DNA from: Brevundimonas sp. UBA4609 | Lineage (GTDB): Bacteria > Pseudomonadota > Alphaproteobacteria > Caulobacterales > Caulobacteraceae | Assembly: GCA_002386585.1 (NCBI GenBank) | Contig: DGIZ01000171.1 | Location: 944-8,795, forward strand | Length of the DNA stretch: 7,852 nucleotides | Reading direction: 5' to 3' | Shown: positions 1-7,760 of the stretch, in pieces | Position numbering within the stretch: the stretch's first letter is position 1 | How the letters are laid out: each line of letters starts with the position of its first letter | Translations under genes and position numbers: made by a program | The notes under the pieces: model-generated | What the model was told of the DNA's origin: nothing | The model's input: only the letters and a program-made list of their open reading frames with translations | Databases searched by the model: none

Positions 1-349
1 GGCGGTCGTGCTGATCGGCTTCCCGACCTACAACGTCTATACCAAGCAGATGGCCGGGCGCGCCGCCTATGAGGAGGCGGTGCAGAACCGCCGCATCCGC
101 GTGCTGGAGGCCCAGGCCGCCCTGGACGCCGCCAAGCTGACCGCCCAGGCCGAGATCGAGCGCGCCAAGGGCGCCAATGAGGCCAACCGCATCATGGCCG
201 AGGCCCTGGGCGGTCCCGAGGCCTATCTGCGCTGGTCCTACATCAACATGCTGCAGGAGACGGCCGGCAAGGAAGGCCGCCAGACCATCTACATCCCCAC
301 CGAGGCCGGGATGCCGATCCTGGAAGCCGGTCAGCGTCCGGCGCGCTGA
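1..349 (+). CDS. Small membrane-anchored SPFH/prohibitin-tail-like protein (5' end missing)
   Basis: The reading frame is open to the left edge, so the true start is outside the window; the GTG at position 8 is probably internal. The visible part begins with a hydrophobic stretch (AVVLIGFPTY), likely the end of an N-terminal membrane helix. An Ala/Glu/Arg-rich helical region follows (AAYEEAVQNRR to ANRIMAEAL), probably coiled coil. The end reads YLRWSYINML and then IYIPTEAGMPILEAG. The order 'AKGANEANRI, ALGGPEAYLRW, IYIPTEAG.PIL' resembles the C-terminal tail of SPFH/band 7 proteins and of short single-helix proteins often labelled 'membrane protease subunit'. I infer a small inner-membrane protein with a cytoplasmic or periplasmic coiled coil; its function is unknown. 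The missing 5' end leaves open whether a full SPFH domain lies upstream. It converges on the serine hydrolase gene. Confidence 0.75.
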   Translation, partial: AVVLIGFPTYNVYTKQMAGRAAYEEAVQNRRIRVLEAQAALDAAKLTAQAEIERAKGANEANRIMAEALGGPEAYLRWSYINMLQETAGKEGRQTIYIPTEAGMPILEAGQRPAR

Positions 350-360
350 CCCCCCTCAAT

Positions 361-407
361 CCTTCTCCCCTTGCGGGAGAAGGTGGCCCGTAGGGCCGGA
401 TGAGGGG
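361..407 (+). repeat. Structured intergenic repeat, left copy
   Basis: The unit holds two perfect hairpins: CCTTCTCCC (361-369) with GGGAGAAGG (375-383), and GGCCC (385-389) with GGGCC (393-397). It ends in GGATGAGGGG (398-407). CCCCTCA at 352-358 can also pair with TGAGGGG at 401-407, closing an outer stem around both hairpins. The same unit recurs in reverse orientation at 452-502. It resembles the short palindromic repeats common between genes in Caulobacterales and related alphaproteobacteria. Lying just after the + strand stop codon, it could stop transcription or protect RNA 3' ends, but there is no T-tract. Confidence 0.8.
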
Positions 408-451
408 TCTCTCCGAAAGTGGATGAGGGCGATCAGGCAGATCGCCAGCCA

Positions 452-502
452 CCCCTCATCCGTCTCGCTGCGCGAGCCACCTTCTCCCTCAAGGGGAGAA
501 GG
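452..502 (-). repeat. Structured intergenic repeat, right inverted copy
   Basis: This is the reverse complement of the unit at 361-407. It starts with CCCCTCATCC, has a variable hairpin CTCGC (464-468) with GCGAG (472-476), and ends with CCTTCTCCC (480-488) paired to GGGAGAAGG (494-502). The outer blocks are almost identical to the left copy, while the inner hairpin differs in sequence but keeps its stem, as expected when structure is selected. The two copies together form an inverted pair of roughly 140 bp between convergent genes, so either transcript would fold. The 44-bp spacer holds a third hairpin, GGCGAT (428-433) with ATCGCC (441-446), and a partial echo of the end motif (GGATGAGGG, 421-429). 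Confidence 0.8.
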
Positions 503-512
503 GACTGTGTTC

Positions 513-2165
513 TCACACCCGCGTCAGCCGCAGGTCCTGATAGTCGTAGCTGAAGTCGATGTCGGGCGAGATGCCCTTGACCGTGGCCGTCGCGGGCTTG
601 GCCGTGGCGATGCTGAAGGTGACGAAGGCGTCTTCCTCGCGCTTGTCGGGGAAGCGGGTGCGGAAGGTCTCGCCGTCATAGGGCTCCAGCCAGCCCTGCA
701 GCGCCGGGGTGTGGGTGAAGCGCAGCCACAGGCCGGACTTGCGGTTGCGGCCGCGCCCCTCGGTCTTCGGCTCGATGACGATGTCGCCGTACCAGGGATC
801 GCGCCAGGTCCCGGCGTAGGCCTCCAGCGGCAGGGACGGCGCCGCGCCCGCCGCCTGTTTGGCGTCGATCTCGACGGCGGCCTTCAGCGACTTCTCTATC
901 CCTTCGGCCTCGCGCTTTTTCGAATCCGCGATCCAGTCGACGTCGACCTTGTTCATGGCGATGTCCGACAGGCCCGAGCGCAGGGCGCGCAGCAGGAAGC
1001 TCTCCTCGGCGTTGGTGAAGACCGAGAATCCGATCTTGCGGCCGGGGATCAGCACCGTGGCTGAAATGCCGCCGGGCGAGCCGCCGCCGTGCGTCGCCAG
1101 CCGCTCGCCGCGATAGTCCTGCACCTGCAGCCCCATGGCGTAGGTCGAGGCCACGGCCCGGTTGGGCAGTTCCGCCGTCGGTCCGTTGGACGAGGAGACC
1201 ACGATGTTGGGCTTGTACATCTCGCGCGCGGCGGCTTCGGAGAACAGGCGCGAGCCGTCAGCCAGTCTGCCTTCGTTCAGGCGCACGGCGATCCATTTGG
1301 CCCAGTCCGTAGCGCTGGCGCAGATGCCCCCGGCGGCCGCCGCCGAATCCCAGTTCCACACCTCGACGATGGACTCGGCGATCTGGGTCATCGGCCCCTG
1401 ATAGCGCAGGGGCGGCCCGACACGTCCGTGCGGCAGGGCGGACTTCGCCGGATCGGCCAGGCGGGCCAGGGGCACGCTCTCGCTCATGCCGACCTTGTCG
1501 AAGATGCGGGTCTGGACGAAGTCCTCCCACGACAGGCCGGATGCCTTTTCGATCACCGCGCCCGCGACCACGAACATCAGGTTGCAGTAGTCGTAGTCCT
1601 CGCGGAAGCCGTCCTCGATCGGCACGAAGGCGGCCTGGGCCAGCACCTGCGCGCGCGTCCGGTCGCTGTTGGGCCAGAACAGCAGGTCGCCGGCGCCCAG
1701 GCCGAAACCGGCGCGGTGGCTCAGCGTATCGCGCACGGTGATCTGCTGGCTGACCAACGGGTCCGACAGGGTGAAGCCCGGCAGATAGGTGCGGATCGGC
1801 TCGTCCCACTTCACCTTGCCTTCGTCGACCAGGATGGCCAGGCAGGCTGCGGTGACGTTCTTGGAGTTCGACGCGATGGCGAACAGGGTGTGTTCGTCGG
1901 CCGGTTCGGCCTTGCCCTGACGGCGCACGCCGTAGCCCTTGGCCAGCACCGTCTTGCCGTCGCGGACCAGGGCCAGCGACACGGCGGGCTGCTCCGGCCA
2001 GGCGGCCATGCAGCGCTGCACCCAGGCGTCGGCGGCGGCGGCGATCTCCTCGTCGGAGCGCGTATCGGCGCTGGTCTGGGCCCAGCCGGTCGCGGGCAGA
2101 GCCGCGCCCGTGGCGGCGACGGCGGAGGAAATCAACGCCGCGCGGCGCGACAGGCGGATGGACAT
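513..2165 (-). CDS. Exported class C beta-lactamase-like serine hydrolase with DUF3471-type C-terminus
   Basis: A 550-residue protein of the serine beta-lactamase / D-aminopeptidase / family VIII esterase group. The N-terminus has a Tat-like signal (SRRAALI, residues 6-12), a hydrophobic stretch and a possible cleavage site after GWA (27-29), so the mature enzyme should be periplasmic or secreted. Catalytic motifs are S99-x-x-K102 (in AIASNSK), Y193-C-N195 and H359-G-G, which stands where true beta-lactamases carry KTG. HGG is usual in esterases and peptidases of the family, so antibiotic hydrolysis is not implied. A charged helical linker (about 405-440) leads to a beta-rich domain (about 447-550, beginning AYAGTW) matching DUF3471. 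The ATG at 2165 is chosen because it places the Tat signal at the N-terminus and has GGGAG 8 bases upstream. An in-frame ATG at 2249 would put 28 extra residues before the signal and start inside a repeat arm. The substrate is unknown. The neighbours give no clue. Confidence 0.9.
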   Translation of the reverse strand: MSIRLSRRAALISSAVAATGAALPATGWAQTSADTRSDEEIAAAADAWVQRCMAAWPEQPAVSLALVRDGKTVLAKGYGVRRQGKAEPADEHTLFAIASNSKNVTAACLAILVDEGKVKWDEPIRTYLPGFTLSDPLVSQQITVRDTLSHRAGFGLGAGDLLFWPNSDRTRAQVLAQAAFVPIEDGFREDYDYCNLMFVVAGAVIEKASGLSWEDFVQTRIFDKVGMSESVPLARLADPAKSALPHGRVGPPLRYQGPMTQIAESIVEVWNWDSAAAAGGICASATDWAKWIAVRLNEGRLADGSRLFSEAAAREMYKPNIVVSSSNGPTAELPNRAVASTYAMGLQVQDYRGERLATHGGGSPGGISATVLIPGRKIGFSVFTNAEESFLLRALRSGLSDIAMNKVDVDWIADSKKREAEGIEKSLKAAVEIDAKQAAGAAPSLPLEAYAGTWRDPWYGDIVIEPKTEGRGRNRKSGLWLRFTHTPALQGWLEPYDGETFRTRFPDKREEDAFVTFSIATAKPATATVKGISPDIDFSYDYQDLRLTRV

Positions 2166-2241
2166 CAAGGACGCTCCCGAAGACTGAACGGCGACGCTAC
2201 CGCCGCCGGTTCGTCGGGCCAAGGGGCGCCCCCCATTCATC

Positions 2242-2348
2242 CCGCTCATCCCGGCGGATGCCGGGATCCAGTGCTTTGGCTTCAGGCGCGACGGTTCATA
2301 CTGCGAACGCGGCTTTTACTGGGTCCCGGCGTCCGCCGGGGTGAGCGG
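2242..2348. repeat. Inverted repeat with 31-bp arms (intergenic palindromic element)
   Basis: The left arm is 2242-2272 and the right arm 2318-2348. They are reverse complements at 28 of 31 positions around a 45-bp centre. Each arm has its own hairpin: CCCGGC-GGAT-GCCGGG (2250-2265) and CCCGGC-GTCC-GCCGGG (2325-2340). The arms begin CCGCTCAYCC and end GGAYCCAGT. This looks like the REP/BIME-like elements frequent between alphaproteobacterial genes. It lies 14 bp past the stop codon of the transporter gene and upstream of the hydrolase gene, both on the - strand. It could act as a transcription attenuator or 3'-end stabiliser for the transporter mRNA, though no T-tract follows it. The rest of the 2166-2362 gap shows no convincing promoter by eye. 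Confidence 0.85.
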
Positions 2349-2362
2349 AGATTTCACAGACC

Positions 2363-4273
2363 CTACGCCGCCAGCCGCCACCTTTGCAGGTGCTCCAGCA
2401 CGTCCGCCACGATCTGGGCGCGGGTGAAGCCGGTCACGTCGCGCGGACGGGCGCCGTCGCCGGTCACGGCGCTGAGCCGCCATTCCAGGGCGCGGCGGCC
2501 TTCGGGGGCCTCCAGCGCGGTCAGGGCCGGGCGAGGCCGCGACCGGGCGCCCAGCCGATACAGGAAGTCCCGCCCGTTGGCGTGCTCGACCCTCAGCCAG
2601 ACGCCGTTGTCGTCGCTTTGGACCTCGCTGTTCTCCAGACCCTCGGCGGCCACTGCGGCGCGCACCTCTTCCAGAGCCGGGGCGCCGTGGCGGGCGATCT
2701 GGCGGTCGATGTCGCGGCGGCTGGCGGGAGCCAGGATGCGCTTGAGCTGTTCGCGCAGGGGCGCCGCCTCGGTCTCGACGGCCTCGCCTTTCAGGTCGGC
2801 GTTCATCTGCCGCGCCAGGCCGAAACAGGCCAGGATCATGATGACGGCGAAGGGCAGGGCCGCCACCAGGGTCGCCGCCTGCAGGGCGCCCAGCCCGCCC
2901 GCCAGCAGCAGCAGGGCCGCCGCCAGCCCCTGCAGCACGCACCAGTAGATGCGCTGCCAGCGCGGCGTGTCCTCGGCGCCGCCCGAGGCCAGGGTGTCGA
3001 TCACCAGCGAGCCGGAATCCGCCGAGGTGACGAAGAAGACCGCCACCAGGGCGATGGCCAGAACGGAGGTGATGGTCGTTCCCGGCAGATACTCCAGAAA
3101 GCGGAACAGGGCGGTCGACAGGTCCGCCTGGACGGCGTCCGAAATGGCTCCCGCCGCGACCCCGAGGTCCAGGCTCATCGCCGTGTTGCCGAAGACGGTC
3201 ATCCACAGGAAGGTGAAGCCCGACGGCACCAGCAGCACGCCGATCAGGAATTCGCGCACCGTGCGCCCGCGCGAGATGCGGGCGATGAACATGCCCACGA
3301 ACGGCGACCAGGAAATCCACCAGGCCCAGTAGAGCAGGGTCCAGTCCGCCATCCAGGCGCGCGGCTCATAGGCGTAGAGGGTGAAGGTGCGCTCGAAGAA
3401 GTGGTCCAGATAGAGGCCGAAATTTTGCACATAGGCGCGCAGCAGGAACAGCGTCGGTCCGACGATCAGCACGAACAGCATCAGGCAGACGGCGATGACC
3501 AGGTTCAGCTCGGACAGCCGCCGCACCCCCTTGTCCACGCCGGTCAGGACCGAGATCGTTGCCGCGCCCATGACCACGGCGATCAGCCCCACCTGCATGA
3601 AGACGTGGTTGGGCAGGTCGAAGACGTAGTGCAGGCCCGAGGTCATCTGCGCCACGCCGTAGCCCAGGGAGGTGGCGATGCCGAACAGGGTCCCGCAGAT
3701 GGCGAAGATGTCGACCGCGTCGCCGATCGGTCCGTTCACACGCTTGCCCAGCAGGGGGTAGAGGCTGGACCGCATGGTCAGGGGCAGCCCCTTCCGATGC
3801 GCGAAATAGCCCAGGCTAAGCCCCACCACGGCGTAGATGGCCCAGGCGTGGACGCCCCAGTGGGTATAGGTGATGACCATGGCCTCGCGCGCGGCGTCCA
3901 GCGTCCCCGGCTGGGCCTCGGGTGGAGCGATATAGTGCTGCACCGGCTCCGCCACGGCGAAATACATCAGGCCGATGCCCATGCCCGCCGCAAACAGCAT
4001 GGCCAGCCAGGAGACATAGGGAAAGTCAGGCTCGGCGTCGTCCGGCCCCAGCTTCAGCCGCCCGCTCGGCCCTACGGCCAGCACCGCCACGAACAGCAGG
4101 AATCCGGCCACGGAGGCGACGTAGAACCAGCCGAAGGTCTCCACCACCCAGGCTTGCGCGCGTCCGAACAGCAGATCGGACGTAGCGGGCGCCAGCAGCG
4201 CGAGCGTCAGCAGCCCGCCCGCGATGGCGCTGGCCCCCCAGAAGACACGGGGATTCATCTTGGTCGTCAGCAT
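2363..4273 (-). CDS. betT: BCCT-family betaine/choline/carnitine transporter, BetT-like
   Basis: A 636-residue inner-membrane secondary transporter with about twelve hydrophobic helices between residues 12 and 487. BCCT hallmarks are clear: the glycine stretch GMGIGL (97-102); W139-x4-W144-x2-Y147 in the helix that helps form the substrate aromatic box in BetP; and [13 protein letters not shown] (315-327) followed by ARISRGRT. The family imports betaine, choline, carnitine or similar quaternary amines, driven by sodium or protons. A hydrophilic tail of roughly 150 residues (488-636), ending with [19 protein letters not shown], resembles the long regulatory C-terminus of E. coli-type BetT choline carriers. 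The symbol is therefore a family guess; betaine or another solute is equally possible. No bet oxidation genes are adjacent. Start: ATG at 4273 aligns best with relatives; GTG 4288 and ATG 4258 are alternatives, and none has a good Shine-Dalgarno. It may be co-transcribed with the LysE-type gene upstream. Confidence 0.9.
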   Translation of the reverse strand: MLTTKMNPRVFWGASAIAGGLLTLALLAPATSDLLFGRAQAWVVETFGWFYVASVAGFLLFVAVLAVGPSGRLKLGPDDAEPDFPYVSWLAMLFAAGMGIGLMYFAVAEPVQHYIAPPEAQPGTLDAAREAMVITYTHWGVHAWAIYAVVGLSLGYFAHRKGLPLTMRSSLYPLLGKRVNGPIGDAVDIFAICGTLFGIATSLGYGVAQMTSGLHYVFDLPNHVFMQVGLIAVVMGAATISVLTGVDKGVRRLSELNLVIAVCLMLFVLIVGPTLFLLRAYVQNFGLYLDHFFERTFTLYAYEPRAWMADWTLLYWAWWISWSPFVGMFIARISRGRTVREFLIGVLLVPSGFTFLWMTVFGNTAMSLDLGVAAGAISDAVQADLSTALFRFLEYLPGTTITSVLAIALVAVFFVTSADSGSLVIDTLASGGAEDTPRWQRIYWCVLQGLAAALLLLAGGLGALQAATLVAALPFAVIMILACFGLARQMNADLKGEAVETEAAPLREQLKRILAPASRRDIDRQIARHGAPALEEVRAAVAAEGLENSEVQSDDNGVWLRVEHANGRDFLYRLGARSRPRPALTALEAPEGRRALEWRLSAVTGDGARPRDVTGFTRAQIVADVLEHLQRWRLAA

Positions 4274-4334
4274 GGGGCGCAAGCGCACGGCGACGCTTAA
4301 GGTTCCATGCGGATTTCAGTTCGTTCCGGCTTGT

Positions 4335-4967
4335 TCAGGTCCGGGTCTCCCAGGCGGTCCAGGCGGCGATGGCGATCAGCCCCAGGGCCATGGCGGCGCG
4401 CAGGGCCGGTCCCTGGGCGCGGGTCAGCAGCGCCCCGCCGGCGCGGGCGGCGGTCAGCACGATGGTGGCGTGGACGACGACGCTGACCAGGATGTGCAGC
4501 GCGCCCAGCGTCAGGGCCTGCGCCAGGGTCGAGCCCTGGGCGGGGCGAATGAAGCCGGGCAGCAGGACCACATAGAGCAGGGCCGCCTTGGGGTTCAGCA
4601 GATTGCCGATCAGGCCGCGCCGGAACAGGGCGCGTCGCCGCATCTGCACCGGAGCGTCGCTGGCGCCGCCGCCGGCGCTGCGCCACGCGTCCCAGGCCAG
4701 CCACAGCAGAAAGCCGACCCCGGCCCAGCGGATGGCCTGATAGAGGGCGGGCCACAGCAGCACCGCCTCGGTCAGGCCGAAGGCGGCGGCGACCATCCAC
4801 AGCGTCAGCCCCAGGGTGATCCCGGCCACGGCCGCCAGCCCCGCCGCCCGCCCTTGCGACAGGGAGACCAGCGCCAGCCAGCCCATGTTCGGACCCGGCG
4901 TCAGCTCCATCAGCGCGACCGCCGCCAGAAACGGCAGGATGACGGCAGGATCGACGGGGAAGGGCAT
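4335..4967 (-). CDS. LysE/RhtB-family amino-acid exporter
   Basis: A 210-residue inner-membrane protein with about six hydrophobic segments, the usual size for the LysE/RhtB family. Family signatures are ELTPGPN (21-27) in the first helix, then QGRAAGL and GITLG, and [10 protein letters not shown] (121-130) at the start of the fourth helix. Between them lies a polar loop of roughly 25 residues with an arginine cluster (RRRALFRR). Members export amino acids such as lysine, threonine, homoserine or cysteine, or related metabolites; the substrate cannot be read from sequence. The ATG at 4967 is chosen over an in-frame TTG at 4979. Upstream of the ATG are GGAAAG (4 bases away) and AGAGG (12 bases away), either of which could serve as ribosome binding site. 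It reads in the same direction as the BCCT gene, whose start lies 61 bp beyond its stop without an obvious terminator between them, and it diverges from clpB. Confidence 0.9.
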   Translation of the reverse strand: MPFPVDPAVILPFLAAVALMELTPGPNMGWLALVSLSQGRAAGLAAVAGITLGLTLWMVAAAFGLTEAVLLWPALYQAIRWAGVGFLLWLAWDAWRSAGGGASDAPVQMRRRALFRRGLIGNLLNPKAALLYVVLLPGFIRPAQGSTLAQALTLGALHILVSVVVHATIVLTAARAGGALLTRAQGPALRAAMALGLIAIAAWTAWETRT

Positions 4968-5004
4968 CGCGCTTTCCAACCTCTGACTGCGCTCAGGCTA
5001 GGCC

Positions 5005-5040
5005 GGGACGCGGGGCCGCATCAATCGTGGGCGGCGTCCC
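5005..5040. repeat. Short inverted repeat in the lysE-like/clpB divergent region
   Basis: GGGACGC (5005-5011) and GCGTCCC (5034-5040) are perfect 7-bp inverted arms around 22 bases, in the 183-bp region between two divergent genes. It lies just upstream of the candidate clpB heat-shock promoter and in the expected leader or promoter zone of the LysE-type gene. It could be a regulator binding site or an RNA hairpin, or chance in GC-rich DNA. It does not match the CIRCE operator. Confidence 0.35.
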
Positions 5041-5041
5041 C

Positions 5042-5070
5042 CTTGCGTGTCTCATCGGCCACACCCACCT
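5042..5070 (+). promoter_or_regulatory. Candidate sigma-32 (RpoH) heat-shock promoter for clpB
   Basis: CTTG at 5042-5045 is followed after 18 bases by CCCACCT (5064-5070). Alphaproteobacterial RpoH promoters are described as CTTG, 17-18 bases, then CYTATnT; the -35 part fits exactly and the -10 part fits at four of its six defined positions. clpB is under RpoH control in many proteobacteria, which raises the prior. Transcription from here would give a 5' leader of about 70 bases. The assignment is by eye only. Confidence 0.4.
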
Positions 5071-5132
5071 CGTTTGCGACAGCTCAAGGCGTCGCTTCCT
5101 GTAAGGGCGCATTGAGTCGACATCCGCCTCCC

Positions 5133-5138
5133 GAGGGG
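5133..5138 (+). promoter_or_regulatory. clpB Shine-Dalgarno, possibly masked by a small hairpin
   Basis: GAGGGG precedes the clpB ATG; its last G is 12 bases from the start codon, slightly long spacing. CCTC at 5127-5130 can pair with GGGG at 5135-5138 over a CCGA loop, and TTCCT at 5096-5100 offers an alternative partner for 5136-5140. Both pairings would cover the ribosome binding site. The Shine-Dalgarno call is fairly safe; the masking is speculative. Confidence 0.5.
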
Positions 5139-5150
5139 AAACCGAACGCC

Positions 5151-7736
5151 ATGAATCTCGACCTCTATTCCGACCGCGCCAAACAGGCCGTCCAGTCCGC
5201 CCAGTCGCTGGCCCTCGCCCGCCGTCACCAGCAATTCGCGCCCGAACACCTGCTGAAGGTGCTGCTCGAGGAGCGCGACGGCCTGGCCCGCAAGCTGATC
5301 GATCAGGCCGGGGGCGACCCGGCGACCGCCGAAGCCGTCACCGAGGGCCTGCTGAAGAAGCGGCCCCAGGTCGAGGGCGGCTCGGGCCAGCTCTACCTCG
5401 ACGGCGATCTGGCGCGCGTCTTCAACGCCGCCGAAGAGGCCGCCAAGAAGGCGGGCGACGCCTTTGTCACCACCGAACGCCTGTTGGCCGCCATCGCCAA
5501 GGAAGGCGGCGCGGCCGCCGAGGCGCTGAAGTCCGCCGGGGTCACGCCTAAGAAGCTGGACGACGCCGTCGCCGAAATCCGCAAGGGCAAGACCGCCGAC
5601 AGCGCAGGCGCCGAGGACAGCTTCGACGCCCTGAAACGCTACGCCCGCGACCTGACCGAGGCCGCGCGCGACGGCAAGGTCGATCCCGTCATCGGCCGGG
5701 ATGAAGAGATCCGCCGCACCATCCAGGTCCTGGCCCGGCGCACCAAGAACAACCCCGTCCTGATCGGCGAACCCGGCGTCGGCAAGACCGCCATCGTCGA
5801 AGGACTCGCATTGAGGATCGTCAACGGCGACGTGCCCGAAAGCCTGAAGGACAAGAAGGTCCTGTCGCTGGACATGGGCGCGCTGATCGCCGGCGCCAAA
5901 TACCGCGGCGAGTTCGAGGAACGCCTCAAGGCCGTGCTGAACGAGGTCGCCGCCGCCGAGGGCCAGATCGTCCTCTTCATCGACGAGATGCACACCCTGG
6001 TCGGCGCCGGAAAGACCGACGGCGCCATGGACGCCTCCAACCTGCTCAAGCCCGCCCTGGCGCGCGGCGAACTGCACTGCGTCGGCGCCACCACCCTGGA
6101 TGAGTACCGCAAATACATCGAGAAGGACGCGGCCCTGGCCCGTCGCTTCCAGCCGGTCTTCGTCGAGGAGCCGTCGGTGGAGGACACCGTCTCCATCCTG
6201 CGCGGCCTGAAGGAGAAGTATGAGGTCCACCACGGGGTGCGCATCTCCGACAGCGCCATCGTCGCCGCCGCCACCCTGTCGAACCGCTACATCACCGACC
6301 GCTTCCTGCCGGACAAGGCCATCGACCTGATCGACGAGGCCGCCAGCCGCGTGCGCATGGCCGTCGATTCCAAGCCCGAGGCCCTGGACGAGATCGACCG
6401 CCGCCTGGTCCAGCTCAAGATCGAGCGCGAGGCGCTGAAGAAGGAGAGCGACACCGCCTCCCAGCACCGTCTTGAGAAGCTGGAAGACGAGATCGACGAC
6501 CTGCAGGGCCAGTCGGACGAGATGACCGCCCGCTGGAAGTCCGAGAAGGACAAGGTCGGCCAGGGCGCCCAGGTGCGCGAGACCCTGGACCGCCTGCGCC
6601 TCGAACTGGCCGCCGCCCAGCGCGCCGGCGACCTGGGCCGCGCGTCCGAGATCGCCTACGGCCAGATCCCCCAACTGGAGAAGCAACTCGCGGATTCAGA
6701 GTCCCAGGCGGCGGTCGCCGCCCCCCTCACGCCCGAAGTCGTCGACGCCGAGCAGATCGCCGCCGTGGTCAGCCGCTGGACCGGCGTGCCCGTCGACAAG
6801 ATGCTGGAGGGCGAGCGCGAGAAGCTGCTCAAGATGGAGGACGAACTGGGTCGCCGCGTGGTCGGTCAGGACGAGGCCCTGGCCGCCGTCTCCGACGCCG
6901 TGCGCCGCGCCCGCGCCGGCCTGAACGACCCCAACAAGCCGCTGGGCAGCTTCCTCTTCCTCGGCCCCACGGGCGTCGGCAAGACCGAGCTGACCAAGGC
7001 CCTGGCCGGCTTCCTGTTCGACGACGACAACGCCATCACCCGCATCGATATGAGCGAGTACATGGAGAAGCACTCGGTCAGCCGCCTGATCGGCGCTCCT
7101 CCGGGCTATGTCGGCTATGACGAGGGCGGCGCCCTGACCGAGGCGGTGCGTCGCCGCCCCTATCAGGTCGTCCTGTTTGACGAGGTCGAGAAGGCCCACC
7201 CCGACGTCTTCAACGTGCTGTTGCAGGTGCTGGACGACGGCCGCCTGACCGATGGTCAGGGCCGCACCATCGACTTCAAGAACACCCTGATCATCATGAC
7301 CTCCAACCTAGGCAGCCAGTATCTGGCCGACCAGCCCGAGGGCGAGGACGTCGAGGCCGTGCGCCCCCTGGTCATGGAGCAGGTCCGCGCCCACTTCCGG
7401 CCCGAGTTCCTGAACCGCATCGACGAGATCATCCTGTTCCACCGCCTCGGCCGCGAACAGATGGGCGGCATCGTCCGCATCCAGCTGGCGCGTCTGGAGA
7501 AGCTGATGGCCGACCGCCGCCTGACGCTCGCTCTGGACGACAGCGCCCTGACCTGGCTCGCCGACAAGGGCTACGACCCGGTCTACGGCGCAAGGCCGCT
7601 GAAACGCGTCATCCAGAAGGAGCTGGTCGACCCGATGGCGCGCAAGCTGCTGGCTGGAGAGATCGAGGACGGCAGCGTGGTGGCGGTATCAGCCGGCGCA
7701 GATGGGTTGGAGATCGGGAAGGCGCGGGTGCACTGA
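5151..7736 (+). CDS. clpB: ATP-dependent disaggregase ClpB (Hsp100)
   Basis: A complete 861-residue cytoplasmic AAA+ chaperone that forms hexamers and, with DnaK/DnaJ/GrpE, pulls polypeptides out of aggregates. Domains in order: Clp N-domain (about 1-145); AAA-1 with Walker A GEPGVGKT (206-213), Walker B LFIDE (275-279), pore tyrosine Y251 and arginine fingers R331/R332; coiled-coil middle domain (about 405-525), which distinguishes ClpB from ClpA and ClpC; AAA-2 with Walker A GPTGVGKT (605-612), Walker B LFDE (675-678), pore loop GYVGY with Y653, and arginine finger R756; then the small C-terminal domain. These residue numbers equal those I recall for E. coli ClpB, so no large insertion or deletion separates them. 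There is no ClpP-docking IGF/L loop that I can see. The ATG at 5151 gives the canonical [10 protein letters not shown] start; the frame continues upstream only as antisense shadow of the LysE-type gene. The gene is monocistronic by layout, with its own terminator, and is probably heat-inducible. Confidence 0.99.
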   Translation: MNLDLYSDRAKQAVQSAQSLALARRHQQFAPEHLLKVLLEERDGLARKLIDQAGGDPATAEAVTEGLLKKRPQVEGGSGQLYLDGDLARVFNAAEEAAKKAGDAFVTTERLLAAIAKEGGAAAEALKSAGVTPKKLDDAVAEIRKGKTADSAGAEDSFDALKRYARDLTEAARDGKVDPVIGRDEEIRRTIQVLARRTKNNPVLIGEPGVGKTAIVEGLALRIVNGDVPESLKDKKVLSLDMGALIAGAKYRGEFEERLKAVLNEVAAAEGQIVLFIDEMHTLVGAGKTDGAMDASNLLKPALARGELHCVGATTLDEYRKYIEKDAALARRFQPVFVEEPSVEDTVSILRGLKEKYEVHHGVRISDSAIVAAATLSNRYITDRFLPDKAIDLIDEAASRVRMAVDSKPEALDEIDRRLVQLKIEREALKKESDTASQHRLEKLEDEIDDLQGQSDEMTARWKSEKDKVGQGAQVRETLDRLRLELAAAQRAGDLGRASEIAYGQIPQLEKQLADSESQAAVAAPLTPEVVDAEQIAAVVSRWTGVPVDKMLEGEREKLLKMEDELGRRVVGQDEALAAVSDAVRRARAGLNDPNKPLGSFLFLGPTGVGKTELTKALAGFLFDDDNAITRIDMSEYMEKHSVSRLIGAPPGYVGYDEGGALTEAVRRRPYQVVLFDEVEKAHPDVFNVLLQVLDDGRLTDGQGRTIDFKNTLIIMTSNLGSQYLADQPEGEDVEAVRPLVMEQVRAHFRPEFLNRIDEIILFHRLGREQMGGIVRIQLARLEKLMADRRLTLALDDSALTWLADKGYDPVYGARPLKRVIQKELVDPMARKLLAGEIEDGSVVAVSAGADGLEIGKARVH

Positions 7737-7760
7737 CGCGCCTTCCAGCGCTGATCCGAG

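Noticed and set aside
361..502. Classical Rho-independent terminator for the convergent genes
   Set aside because: The hairpins are strong but no T-tract follows on either strand, so termination here is only a possibility.
350..512. CRISPR-like array
   Set aside because: Only two main units, in opposite orientations, with no regular spacers; better explained as an inverted pair of palindromic repeats.
2166..2249. 28-residue N-terminal extension of the serine hydrolase
   Set aside because: It would bury the Tat signal inside the protein and start in a repeat arm; the ATG at 2165 has a well-placed GGGAG.
2242..2348. Insertion sequence or miniature transposon with terminal inverted repeats
   Set aside because: No transposase and no clear target-site duplication at the flanks. 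Each arm is itself a hairpin, which fits REP-like repeats better, although mobilisation in trans cannot be excluded.
1089..2948. 619-codon + strand ORF spanning the hydrolase gene, the gap and the end of the BCCT gene
   Set aside because: It crosses two real genes and the inverted repeat, with arginine/glycine-rich shadow composition throughout.
2384..4300. 638-codon + strand ORF opposite the BCCT gene
   Set aside because: Composition-biased (H, Q, G, R, D rich) with no domain features, fully explained as a shadow of a GC-rich gene with strong third-position bias.
4224..5150. Open frame extending clpB upstream by 309 codons
   Set aside because: It runs antisense through the LysE-type gene, is low-complexity (rich in G, Q, R, P) and unrelated to any Clp domain; ClpB starts naturally at 5151 with its canonical N-terminus.
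4980..5150. CIRCE (HrcA) operator upstream of clpB
   Set aside because: No TTAGCACTC-N9-GAGTGCTAA-like sequence is present; the GGGACGC/GCGTCCC repeat is unrelated.
5052..6686. 544-codon - strand ORF opposite clpB
   Set aside because: An antisense shadow of clpB codon use; its repetitive GG/LV/DG composition lacks recognisable motifs, while clpB is certain.
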